Shown one piece after another: positions 54,119 through 63,640 of a stretch of DNA of 64,000 bases. The notes below the pieces were generated by a model that saw only the letters and a program-made list of their open reading frames with translations, was not told the DNA's origin and did no database searches. The translations under genes were made by a program, and so were the position numbers. This stretch comes from Mesostigma viride. Lineage: Eukaryota > Streptophyta > Mesostigmatophyceae > Mesostigmatales > Mesostigmataceae. Each line of letters opens with the position of its first letter. The stretch's first letter is position 1. The stretch is from contig RPFO01000123.1 in assembly GCA_009746045.1 (NCBI GenBank), positions 955,410-1,019,409 of the forward strand. The letters run 5' to 3'.

Positions 54119-56650
54119 TCACCCTCTGCCGTTATATGGGTTCATCAGCGTGTATAGGACTCTGTACTGAGGCCCTGCAGCCTGTGGCACTTTTGTGAGT
54201 GCATCTGCTGCATTGTCAGGGTCTCGGATGTGAGTCTTGGACTCCAGATAGGTACACTCCTGCTTGAGGACAATCCAGTCCAAATCGGTGTGCACAGCCA
54301 AGGGGTTGTCCAGGAAAGAGAGAAGGGATTGACTGTCAGTCAGCAGATGGGATTTGACACCAGCATAACTACCAGCCTGATGCTGCAACCACACCAGCAG
54401 ATGGTTCAAGTACCTGGCATGCAACACAGCTGATACCACAGCACGGCATTCTGCTACATTGCTGCTGACTGCCTTGCGCTTGTGGAGTCTGCTGAACCAG
54501 GAAACCAAAGATTGCTTGCCAGTGGGGTTAGACAACATAAATAGCCCTGCCTCTCTGGCTTGTACCTTAGTGACTACCCGTGACTCCATGGAACTGTCCA
54601 TCATGCATGTGATGTGGATGGGTTGGAACAGATCCAAAGCATGAAGAATAAGGGGAGGGCCATCATGCAACACCTGTTTAATAGCCCTAGACCCTACCTC
54701 CATGAGGACATCATCATCCACTCTGCTGACCACTGCCAGGTGAGGAGCACAAGTGGCACACAGCCAACCTAGCTTACCCCTAATAGTGGGACAGAGATCA
54801 GGAGTGATGTCAGAGGGAAGAACATCTTTGCAAGACATGACATACTCAGGGGAGGCTTTGAGAGAACACACCCACTCCTTCTGCTCCTTAAACAGGTTCA
54901 GAATGATGCCACAGAACTTGACAGGATCTTTCCCCAGCTCCAGCTGCTTGCCTAATTCAAAGCTAGCAGACACTTGAGCAATGAAATCCTCCACAGCTGC
55001 CCTGGGACCAGTAATGAGCTGATCATCCCCATGCCACACAAACATCATCATACCAGCAGGATGAGGGATGGTGAAGAAACAAGGGTCAATATCATCATAC
55101 TGGGCCCCCAGCTTCAGGAAGACCTCTTGGGCAGACAGCCTAAAAATTTTAGGTGCTGACTGAAGCCCTTCTACCCCCAAGTTAGGCCTTAGATGAGGTT
55201 CCTTGATGTCCCCAGACCAGACTTTGGGAGTGTTGACCACATAGACTTGACCCCTCCACACCTTTTGGGCTATGTCAGGGTTGCCTTTAAGGAAGGCACG
55301 CTTAATGTCAGTGGCTTTACACACGTAGTCCTTACCAGCATTCAGATGGTGAAGGAAAGTGGCCAACAGGACCTTAAGAGACGTCTGCTGAATACCAGGG
55401 GTATACAGTTCAGCCTCTGTTAGCTCAGTGGAGCCCCTGAACTCCGTGACACAAGGTCTGGCATGAAAAATGGGAGGTGTCCCATCTGCCTGGGGTTTAT
55501 GCTTGCAGACAAACTTCAGTCTGAGCTTTCTGGCCCCTTGTGGCAGTGCCTCAATCGGTGTTACAGGTGGTACCTGGGACTTGCTACGTGGATCAGGACA
55601 AACCCATTCCTCTCTAGCCCTGTTAAAGGCTTCCATCCATTTCAGAAAACCAATCTGCGTTTGACAGTCTTTGACCACATCATCATAGGACAAGGGAGAC
55701 ATGGACGCAATGTCCCATCTACCAAGCCCAAACGCAGAGGGGTGTAGCTTCTGAGAATGAATGAGGGAATCAACACAGGGTTCCTGACCTGGGAGGTATT
55801 TTATGTTGACAGCATTGATGGCTGCTTCCAGGCCATCACTGATCTGTGTTAAAGGAATTTTGAAATGGTCCAGGGTGACCTGCCCCACCCCAGTCACACT
55901 CAACCTCCCAGCTGAGATGACTACTCCAGGGTATGAGACAAATGGTTCCCCCAGCAGTGCATTCCCCTTGTAGCCCTCTACTACCTGGAAGGGAGTGGGC
56001 ACACCCAGAATGGGAATTAGCACTTGGCCTTTGACTGCCATTTTTGTTTTGCCTGAAAAATCTGACACTCTAGCCCAGGGCGAGCGTTGCAGACTTAGGC
56101 CAGATACAGCTTGTGCACTGATGATGCTCACCTGTGCCTGTGTGTCTACTGCCAGAATACTGGGATCCTGGTTAGATTCACCCACAGCATTGACTTGTGC
56201 TGCACCTGCTGCCATTTGTGCCTTGGCAGTGTGTGCTCTATGTAGAGCTTTTAGAGCCTCAGCAAATTTATTCCTGGGGACAACAGGATCTGCTGCTTCG
56301 CGTGGCTGTTCCTGAGATGAGGGAGGAGCGACCTGCTGCTCATCCAGTGCACGTTCCTCCTGCCCAGTTGGACCAGTGGGCTGTGGTGGGGCTGCACCAC
56401 TGAGGAACACAGGAGCGTCTATGGTTGTGTTGCTTGCATCAGCTATGTCCCTAGCCAATTCACTGGGTGAGACCAACCCACCAGACTGAGGCTCTGAATC
56501 CATGTCCAAGAATTCTACCCCTGACACGTCTGCCAAAGGAGGGTAATAAAGCTTCAGTCTATGCTTGCCAACCATTCGCTCTCTGTGATGCTGAATAGTC
56601 ACCGTGTCACCTGTTTCTGACAACCTGATGATTTCAGCTGGACCATGCCA
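54119..56650 (-). CDS. copia-like pol: integrase end, protease-like domain, reverse transcriptase, RNase H
   Basis: Long open frame of at least 834 codons. The first segment (GRWHGPAEIIRLSETGD, HRLKLYYPP) is the integrase C-terminus. A protease-like domain follows with AVDTQAQVSIIS (D at about residue 160) and ALLGEPFVS. The RT has KLRLKFVCKHKPQADG, ATDIKRAFLKGNPDIAQKVW and VWHGDDQLI (DD at about 532-533). The RNase H has MMDSSMESRVVTKVQ, SWFSRLHKRKAVSSNVAECR, LLTDSQSLLSF and NAADALTK. Reverse transcribes element RNA in particles. It joins the integrase frame by a one-base shift near 56655. DTQ replaces the usual DTG/DSG. Confidence 0.9.
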   Translation of the reverse strand, partial: WHGPAEIIRLSETGDTVTIQHHRERMVGKHRLKLYYPPLADVSGVEFLDMDSEPQSGGLVSPSELARDIADASNTTIDAPVFLSGAAPPQPTGPTGQEERALDEQQVAPPSSQEQPREAADPVVPRNKFAEALKALHRAHTAKAQMAAGAAQVNAVGESNQDPSILAVDTQAQVSIISAQAVSGLSLQRSPWARVSDFSGKTKMAVKGQVLIPILGVPTPFQVVEGYKGNALLGEPFVSYPGVVISAGRLSVTGVGQVTLDHFKIPLTQISDGLEAAINAVNIKYLPGQEPCVDSLIHSQKLHPSAFGLGRWDIASMSPLSYDDVVKDCQTQIGFLKWMEAFNRAREEWVCPDPRSKSQVPPVTPIEALPQGARKLRLKFVCKHKPQADGTPPIFHARPCVTEFRGSTELTEAELYTPGIQQTSLKVLLATFLHHLNAGKDYVCKATDIKRAFLKGNPDIAQKVWRGQVYVVNTPKVWSGDIKEPHLRPNLGVEGLQSAPKIFRLSAQEVFLKLGAQYDDIDPCFFTIPHPAGMMMFVWHGDDQLITGPRAAVEDFIAQVSASFELGKQLELGKDPVKFCGIILNLFKEQKEWVCSLKASPEYVMSCKDVLPSDITPDLCPTIRGKLGWLCATCAPHLAVVSRVDDDVLMEVGSRAIKQVLHDGPPLILHALDLFQPIHITCMMDSSMESRVVTKVQAREAGLFMLSNPTGKQSLVSWFSRLHKRKAVSSNVAECRAVVSAVLHARYLNHLLVWLQHQAGSYAGVKSHLLTDSQSLLSFLDNPLAVHTDLDWIVLKQECTYLESKTHIRDPDNAADALTKVPQAAGPQYRVLYTLMNPYNGRG

Positions 56651-57829
56651 TCTACCAGAGTGGGCTTTGTTCCCTTCCCCTCCCTATAGTAGAGTACCTG
56701 ATCCCCCACTTCAAACACAGGCCTGGCATTACTCTTATCCTTTTTTGCCAGCAACTTGGCCAAGTGTTGCCTTTGCGTGTTGTAGTGGTCTAGTACCTCC
56801 TGAGAGTAGCTACCTGATTGCAGGCCAATTGGTGTGATTTCACCAAAAGGAGAAGACATGAGGGGCTTGGTGTTCAGAGTTCTGCACACTTCAGCTGCCC
56901 ACGCTGTCCTATCAGCATAGCTCCCAGACTCTGCTGTCCTGGACTCATTTTTCTTTATGAGGTCCCTGATAGCACGCATGGTACGTTCAATCATCCCCTG
57001 GCGTTCATGATCTTGAGCCCCAGCAATGTCTATCTTGGGCAGATCAGGATAATCTTGTATCCACGTGAACTGCTGATCCAGCATTAATTTTTCCTGAGGA
57101 TGATACCGTGCTAGTGCAATCAGCAGGGCTCTGTGCAGTTGTTCATTGGCCATGCCTGGCAAGGGTTCTATCACCACAAACCTAGACCAGGCATCTTTTA
57201 GGACCAAGTAATACACCGTGTCCTTCACCAGGTGTATCACATCCCCTACTAGCTTTCCTCTAGCCAGTGGTGGGGTGGCCACATGCCATCTCTTGGGTTT
57301 AGGTGCATGCAGTTGGCACGCTTCACAGTGCTTCCTGACATGCCTGCACATCTGTTCCAGGTCACGGCCATCAATTTTATTGGCCAGCCTTTCTGCCACT
57401 GCCTCATGCCCCATTGCCTTGTGTAGCTGTTGGGCTAACCTGGCATAGGATATAACCTTATCTGCTGCTGCGTCTAAGGAGGCTATAGTGGGATCTTGGG
57501 CCACCTGTGCTAACGTCATGTCATAAGCCAGGTCCCAATCCACTTCCTCACTGTCAGGCAACACAGAGCAAATGGAAGGTACACGGCCATTGAGAAACCA
57601 GGGTACAGGAGACTTACAGTCGTCCTGAGTGCTGGCTTGTTTGTTGGGGCGCCCCGTTGAGGCTCCCTTCCTGGGCTTGTTGCAGCGTCCCCCTGCAGGT
57701 AACGGGTGGCGGGGCTCCCAGCAACCTGGGCATACATCCACATCAGATCCAAGTTCGGGTTTGCCCTTCCAGCAATCATCCCTCTCATGCCCCTTGCATG
57801 AGCACCTGGTGCAGTACAGGGTGGAGTCA
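56599..57829 (-). CDS. copia-like zinc knuckle and integrase
   Basis: A frame with a CCHC zinc knuckle (C-x2-C-x4-H-x4-C, 57772-57813; CTRCSCKGHERDDC), a second Cys group (CPGCWEPRH), then integrase: a zinc-binding part with MGHEAVAERL and HVRKHCEACQLH, and a core with GDVIHLV (D), KLMLDQQFTWI (D) and ERQGMIERTMRAI (E). The second D and E are separated by 29 residues, shorter than the canonical 35. Joins target and element DNA. Frame 0 is shared with the gag segment 58009-58488. The frame ends at 56599, with the pol frame taking over near 56655. Confidence 0.88.
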
Positions 57830-58488
57830 TGAGGCTTACCTTTCTGACTAGGCCCCTGGGAGGGCCCTGCCTTACTGCCTGGGTTCCCCTTTCCCCCCTT
57901 GTCTGATTTCCCCTGCTGCTTGGATGACCCCCTGCCTTCTTACCTTGCTGGGGACCCTTGAACACCGCCTTGACCTGAGCTACCACCTCCTTGATGAGCT
58001 TCTTCCTGCTAGGACCTGCACCGTCCTGACCCCCCCCCTTGGACCTTGTTAACCTTGGGTTCCTTGACAGTTGAGAAGGGTTCTAGGCTCTGCTGAATGA
58101 ACAACATGGCCCCCCTAAAATCATCCCACTTGTCTTTAAGGCCAGCCAGCAGAACTGCATTGGTGTTCTTGTCCAGCTCAGCTTTGGTGAGCCACTGATG
58201 GATCAGGTACTTAGAGTTGAGTTTCTTCAACTCCTCGTCCCTGTCTATGTACAGGACAAACTGTTTGTTATCACGTACGTAGTCAGACTTGTTGACTTTG
58301 TACGAGGCCAACCAGTTGAACCCCTTGAGAGCCTGCAGGTGTTCCCCCTTGGTCAACAGCCCTTTTAGGTCTGCTATGAATTCTGTGAAGATTTGCACCT
58401 CCTCTGCCCCAGGTGTGCTGGCCCTCCTCTCATACATCTGAACCATTTGTTTTATGCTAGGTGCAGATTGGTGGATCGTGTTAGACAC
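57830..58488 (-). CDS. copia-like gag, capsid-like segment
   Basis: From about 58488 to 58009: IHQSAPSIKQMVQMYERRAS, LKGLLTKGEHLQALKGFNWL, YIDRDEELKKLNSKYLIHQW and LLAGLKDKWDDFRGAMLFIQ, typical of the UBN2/Ty1-copia gag region. The sequence upstream in the same frame (DNIRDWFPALRV) belongs too. Two compensating frame changes, at a nine-G run (58030-58038) and a five-G run (about 57922-57926), separate this from the zinc knuckle. The linker between is Gly/Gln/Lys-rich. Confidence 0.8.
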
Positions 58489-58584
58489 CCTGAGAGCAGG
58501 AAACCAATCACGGATGTTATCATGGGACCAGAATGTTCTATCTTGAAAAGAAACTCAAGTGCATCCTCCTGCACAATCCCTCAG

Positions 58585-58718
58585 CTAGACCTGGGAAGGT
58601 AATCCTATCTTCCCTACGGGATGCATCAAACCTGGGTCGCTGTGGTACAGCGACAGTCGCTTGTGGTTGAGGTTGCTGCTGCTGCTGCTGCTGCTGCGGT
58701 TGCTGTTGCTGATGCTGC

Positions 58719-58751
<33 letters not shown>

Positions 58752-59205
58752 GATGCTGTGGCTGCTGCTGCTGCTGGGTTGCCGCTCCAGCGTTGCTGCC
58801 GCCCGCCATACCCCCGGTGCTTGCTGGTGCCCCTCCCCCTGGTGCTCCCCCGTCCTTCCCCTCGTCACCATCCTCCTCTGGATGCGACCGCTGGGGCGTA
58901 GACGATGGTCCACACCCCTCCTGCCACTTTCCTTGGCGGACCCGCTTGGCGGCCCTCAGCAGTTGCTCTACTGCCTCTGCTGCCCGCGCCCGCTTGGTCG
59001 GGTTGGCCTCCGCTGCGTCCAGCTCCTGGTGGAGTAGTGCAGCGATGCGGTCCAGCTCCAGGTCCGTGTCGGTCTGCACAGTGTGTTTGGGTGTGGGGGG
59101 TGGGGGGTGGGGTGTGTCTGCACCAGCGCGAACACGCTCACGCGCGTTTAACAAGGCCGCTCCTCGCTGGGCCCTTGCTGGCTGCGGGGTGCGCATGAAG
59201 TCCAA
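58585..59205 (-). CDS. copia-like gag N-terminal extension, part 2
   Basis: Open frame LDRIAALLHQELDAAEANPT followed by RAAEAVEQLLRAAKRVRQG and a Gly/Gln/Ser low-complexity tail encoded by CAG/CTG-type triplet repeats (about 58670-58780). It continues the charged region of 59148-60306 after a one-base shift at about 59195 (AEDAVLDFMRTPQPARAQ). Confidence 0.6.
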
Positions 59206-60306
59206 TACCGCGTCCTCGGCAGCGGCTCATGTGGCGCCAGACCACGCTCAAAACGGATTGCGTCTCCGAATTCTCCCTGCAGAGCCCAGGTCCTGGCCGC
59301 CTCCTGATACCTGCGCAGAGCCCGCTCCTCCTTACGCATGCGCCTGTCTAGGGCACGTGCGTTCCGCCTGCTCTTCCTGGCCAGCCTGGCCTCCTGCTCC
59401 CTCCTCGCCGGGCCCACCATTGCTGCCAGTGCCGCCTCCGACCTCTCATGGCCGCGTCCAGCCGCCTGATGCCGCCGGGTCTTCTCCGTGGCATCGTGCG
59501 CCTTCGCACGAAGTCGCCGCAGCTCCCGATGCTGCGCCTCCCTGGCCGCACGCTCCCTAGCCAAACTGTTCTCAGCCATGGACCGCACCATTGCCCGCTT
59601 CGCCTTCCGCTGGCAATGCCTGGTGTACTCTATCTTGGCCAGCCGCTCGGCCTCGACCATAGCTGGGTCCATCAAAACCAGCTCCTCCCCCCGCGCTCCG
59701 GGCTGCATTTCCACCGAGGAGTCGGTCTCCTGCAGTACATCCCCAGCCATGCGCCTGAAGGAGCGCGCTGTGCGCCTGTGCGCAAAGGTGAAGAGCTCGT
59801 TCTTCTTGCGGAGAACGTATGGGGGTGCCTCGCGCGCACCTGTCGGCCCCGCGCGCAGACCCGCCCTCGCCACTCGATCCCGCTCCAACTGCCGCTCCGC
59901 GAGTTCCCGGGCTGTTCTGTCTATCTCAGTCTCTGCCCGCAGCTGAGCCTCTCGCTGGGCCTCCAGCTCGCGCTGCTGCTCCAGCTCCTTGCGCAGCTGG
60001 GCCTCCTGGCGAATGCGCTCTGCCTCGCGGCGGAGCAGCTCTTCCCGCTTCTCCCTGTCCTCCGGCAGCTCGAGATCCACCAGGTCCTCGTCCTCGTCGT
60101 AGCCATCCGACGGGATATCCCCCAATACGGGCACCACCCTCCCCGGCCCCGTAAACAGCTCGGGTGCCGTGGGCTGCCCTTCAGCCGGTGGTGCATTGGG
60201 ACGCCATACATTGTACAGCGGCGGCCTCGCCGCCAGCTGATCCAGGAACCGCGGGTCCTCGTCCGAAGACGAGCGACCACTGCCGGCATCGCTGCCAGCG
60301 TGATCA
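59148..60306 (-). CDS. copia-like gag N-terminal extension, part 1 (coiled coil)
   Basis: After the MITE the frame reads SSSDEDPRFLDQLAARPPLY, then Glu/Arg/Gln-rich heptads (EELLRREAERIRQEAQLRKE, ERQLERDRVARAG) and a second Arg-rich helical part (RRLRAKAHDATEKTRRHQAA). The first residues of the longest frame (EHLKWARP) come from the MITE end. Such a long coiled-coil N-terminus is unusual for copia gag. Partner unknown; self-assembly is possible. Confidence 0.6.
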
Positions 60307-60799
60307 GGCCGGGCCCACTTCAAATGTTCCGAAAAGTGTGACACTTTTGGTCGTTTTTTTGACTTTTTCGACGATCGTCACTCTGCAGAGTGATTCGTCG
60401 TGCGAAATCGTGCGAAATTGTGCGAAATTTGCTGAAATCGTGTGAAATTTGCTGAAATCGTGCGAATTTGTGCGAAATTTGCTGAAATTGTGCGAAATTT
60501 CATGTGAAAAATGTCGACGGTAAAAAATTTTGATGTGCACAACGTGTGTGAATTCATGCGAAATTTTGTCAAACGTCACTCCCCAAAACGACCCTTGGTT
60601 GAAATCCATGCGAAATTGTGCGAAATCATGCAAAATTGTGCGAAATCGTGCGAAATCGTGCGAAAATGTGTGAAAATTTTGCGAAAATCACGCGAAAATC
60701 ACGCGAACTCGTGCGAAATTTTATTTTTTTTTTGCAAAAAACGACCAAAAGTGTCACACACTTGGCTTGGACGGCGGAACATTTGAAGTGGGCCCGGCC
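60307..60799. mobile_element. 493-bp MITE, copy 2, in the copia-like gag
   Basis: Same length and almost identical to 50492-50984 (one A/G difference near the T-run seen by eye). TSD ATCA at 60303-60306 and 60800-60803. Inserted near codon 36 of the copia-like ORF that starts at 60907. Confidence 0.93.
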
Positions 60800-60803
60800 A
60801 TCA

Positions 60804-60907
60804 TTCCTACCCTGCCGGCCCCGCACTGCCGCCCGGTAGTCCAAATCTTCGGACGACGGGGACAGGCTTGACTCCGAAGAGCACTCACGATCAGAAACGT
60901 TCGACAT
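60804..60907 (-). CDS. start of the copia-like gag ORF
   Basis: ATG at 60907, 49 bp inside the 5' LTR: MSNVSDRECSSESSLSPSSE then LDYRAAVRGRQGRN, cut by the MITE. The Ser/Asp/Glu-rich style matches the sequence on the other side (DAGSGRSSSDEDPR). Confidence 0.65.
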
Positions 60908-60956
60908 TTTGAAATGAGAGAGTAGTATAAAAACTGTGAGAGTTTTTATAAATGCA

Positions 60957-61481
60957 AGTTATGGCACTCGTGCAAGTGCATGGATGCGAACGTATGTTTG
61001 ATTATGCAATGGCTGGCATATATCAATCCATGCAAGCTTGCCAAGCTGGATTGCATGGGCACGTAGGTTAGGGTAACCTAGCTATCCTGTACTAGTGCTA
61101 ACCAATGAGGTGCTGGCTCCGTCCAGCTAGATCTACTCCAGCTAGGACTGATACGATGCCCACAGGCACCGGCTGCCTAACAGCACTACGTGGATGGTCC
61201 TGGACCTCCCCTAGGACCTCCGTACAGGACTAGCACTGCAACCACCTTGTGGTCTGCGTCACAGCTCATAAACCCTACCACGTGAATACCCACGTGCGTG
61301 TGCCCTACATATCTCAGTGCTAATATCTAGCACCCACGTGCCCAATATGGCACGTGCGGATCTAAACCCTAGTAGAGATATGTCCAGTGTACTACACCAC
61401 CGTCCATGTCCGTATCCCACTTGGGAGACGGGGACAACGCCACGTGTACTGATAGTCTAGGCCTGAAGTCCTAGAATAACT
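60957..61481 (-). repeat. 5' LTR of the copia-like element
   Basis: 525 bp, pair of 53219-53743. The inner edge (minus TGCATTTATAAAAACTCTC) does not resemble an obvious primer-binding site. Confidence 0.92.
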
Positions 61482-61486
61482 CCGCC

Positions 61487-62176
61487 TCCACCTCCACTGC
61501 CATTTCCGCCTCCACTGCCGACATCAACTGAAGCCCAGCTCCTCGACCTCGACCAACGGCTTCAAGCCATGCCGCCACCGCCCAAGTTGAGAGCTTGCAT
61601 GACACCGCCGGCCTCACCGCCCAGGCGGTGAAGGACATGCATCGCCGCCTGGGCAGCCGGCGCCTGCTGGCTCGGCCGGCGATGCTCCCTCCACCTGGGC
61701 GGACAGCACACCACCTCCACCACCTCCACCATCTCGGCACAACTCAAGCAACAAGCCCTCGACCTTCGCGAGGAACTGAAGCCGACATCGCCCGGCGCAG
61801 CCACAATGTCATCGTCAAGCACTTCGACCAGCGGGCAGGTGAGACCTCCACGAGCCTTCTTGAGGCATTTAAGCGCGACATTTTTGCCCCCATGCTACTC
61901 ACTGGTGAGCTGGACATGTCGGCTGTCCGCCTCCCCCGCGCGCGGGGGAAGGCTGGCCCGGCACCCGTGCTCCTCACCTTTAAGTACATGGCGGACAAGC
62001 TGTCGTTCCTTAAATGCCGCAAGAAGCTCTCGGAGACTCGCTTCACGCTGGACGACAACTTGACCCTGGCCCAGCAACAGCGGCGACGCGAGCTATGGCC
62101 GACCTACCTTCAGCTCCGGCAGAGCGCAAGGGGGAAGCCGGTATACTGGAGAGGGGCGGTCATCCACGTACGTTGA
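61487..62176 (+). pseudogene. L1-like ORF1, C-terminal part
   Basis: Continues the ORF1 cut at 53218. A segment with a stop near 61510 and probable frame changes is followed by TEADIARRSHNVIVKHFDQR, LEAFKRDIFAPMLLTGELDM, YMADKLSFLKCRKKLSETRF and TLDDNLTLAQQQRRRELWPT, ending GKPVYWRGAVIHVR. The LDD.LT..QQ..R..LWP...AR..G....WRG signature is characteristic, from memory, of ORF1 proteins of algal L1-type elements, which bind element RNA. No reverse transcriptase ORF2 follows; other repeats begin by about 62220. Confidence 0.75.
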
Positions 62177-62219
62177 CCACAAGCCCTGGCAGCCCCCCCC
62201 TGCCACCTCAGACTAGGGA

Positions 62220-62400
62220 ATATCAAGGAGACAACCCGCAGGCCAGAAATCGGGAGAATCCGGACCATGGTAGCTCGAGCCTGCCGTTATCTTGTCCGCG
62301 TGTTCGAGTCGTTCAGGATGATGAAGATGAATGGTGATGGAAATGTGTATCCTTGTGCATTGAAATTATGGCTGGCTTACGTGTAGAGCGACTAGATGAC
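62220..62400. repeat. dispersed repeat shared with 10797-10973 and 63853-63944
   Basis: An inverted match of about 170 bp to the TA-flanked element interior (CCAGAAATCGGGAGAATCCG, GGTAGCTCGAGCCTGCCGTT, ATGATGAAGATGAATGGTGA). The copy near 63853 is partial. Confidence 0.8.
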
Positions 62401-62552
62401 CTAGACGGTGGGGCCGGAAACAGCATGCTTGATCAGGGCGTGTGTTTCGAGCCTAACTGGCCGGGAGTGTCTAGTCGGTGGTGAGCACCAGGGAATATAT
62501 ACCAGTACAGTGTAGATTAGTCAGGCTTAGCCTAGCATGTGGCCCACGCGCA

Positions 62553-63150
62553 TCAATTAATTAATTAATTATAGGAACATAACTCCGTTGGGAGTATATG
62601 TAGCACATAGCCCAGAGAAGGGGCATATGGCCTATCATACATTCTAAGCTACTTCCTGTGCACAAGGGTGGGAATGTAAAGGACCCTTGCTCTAGGTGCA
62701 CCAGGGCACTTGCATCCCCATGATCTTCAAGCTATGCCCAGCGATCAAGGGGGAGCCTGTCATGGGGGGGAAGATCAGCATGGCTATATATACAAAAGCC
62801 TAGGGCATGGCATCGCAATCTCCTGGCCTATAATGGGACCCCCATGGATGTTGCATTAAGAATTTAGCCATGCTATGCCATGCAGAGAGATGCTCTCTGT
62901 CGAGAAGCCATGCCCTAGCTCTTGTATAGCCATGATGATCTTCCTCCCTCACAGGCATGCTCCCCCCTTACCCGGGCATAGCGTGGTAGACCATGAGGGT
63001 GCAGGTGCCCTGGTGCACCTAGAGCAGGGGTAGCTTACATTCCCACCCTTACATGAAGTAGCCTAGAATGTATTAAAAGCCATCTGCCCCTTCTCAGGGC
63101 TATGTGCTACATCTACTCCCAACGGAGTGATGTTGATAATTAATTAGTTA
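62553..63150. repeat. fold-back inverted repeat with arms of about 270-290 bp
   Basis: Arms at about 62553-62830 and 62860-63150 share, in inverted orientation, CTCCGTTGGGAGTA(T/G)ATGTAGCACATAGCCC, GGGTGGGAATGTAA, CTCTAGGTGCACCAGGGCAC and GAAGATCA(G/T)CATGGCTATA. AATTAATTA tracts bound both arms. Diverged enough to be old. No gene. Confidence 0.8.
62820..62945. repeat. direct repeat also at about 63705-63825
   Basis: CCTATAATGGGACCCCCATG, GAGATGCTCTCTGTCGAGAA and GCCATGCCCTAGCTCTTGTA occur in the same order in both places, with a few substitutions. Confidence 0.85.
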
Positions 63151-63398
63151 ATGGCATCTCAGCAAAGAGTTACTCCCTGCATGGGCACAACATTACTAAA
63201 TAAGGCTAGGCATCGTCTGGAGTGTGGCACATCATAGGCACACATGTACATGATTAAATAAAGCGCGGGGCTTAGCTGGGATAGTGCCTCTAGGAGGCGT
63301 ACATGTACATGGCCACGGTCTATCTATTCTGCACTACTACTGCTGTATTCCCCTAAGCTGGGGCGTCTGGAGTCGCTGGGGCCGCGGTGGGGGGGGGG

Positions 63399-63640
63399 GT
63401 CGCCTGCCAGGGCTTGTGGCCGACGTAGATGGCCGCCCCCTTCCAGTACACCGGCTGGCCCGCCTTGGTCTGCCGGAGCTGGAGGTAGGTCGGCCATAGC
63501 TACCGTCGCCGTTGTTGCTGCGCCAGGGTCAAGTCGTCATCAAGGGTGAAGAGAGTCTTCTCGAGCCGCTTGCGGCGTCTGAGAAAAGAAATCTTGTCCG
63601 CCGGGGTCTTAAAGGTGAGAAGGAGCGGGGGCGGCCCACG
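63399..63640 (-). pseudogene. second L1-like ORF1 fragment (C-terminal)
   Basis: The minus-strand translation carries ADKISFLRRRKRLEKTLF, TLDDDLTLAQQQRRR, a stop, then LWPTYLQLRQTKAGQPVYWK. It is homologous to the C-terminus at 61980-62176 with substitutions and a nonsense codon. Flanking sequence consists of the dispersed repeats, so this is a relic of another copy. Confidence 0.75.

Larger units (their letters stand above)
53219..61481 (-). mobile_element. 8.26-kb copia-like LTR retrotransposon
   Basis: Two 525-bp LTRs (53219-53743; 60957-61481) differ at one position seen by eye (CCAGCCAGATCT versus CCAGCTAGATCT). The 5-bp TSD is CCGCC (53214-53218 and 61482-61486). Reads on the minus strand: a long gag, zinc knuckle, integrase, protease-like, RT, RNase H. 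The LTRs end AGTTAT...ATAACT rather than TG...CA. A 493-bp MITE and about five frame changes break the coding region in this copy. Confidence 0.93.

Noticed and set aside
58621-60341. Plus-strand ORFs of 138-297 codons
   Set aside because: Antisense shadows of the copia-like gag; Ala/Val/Leu-rich reading of triplet repeats and heptads.
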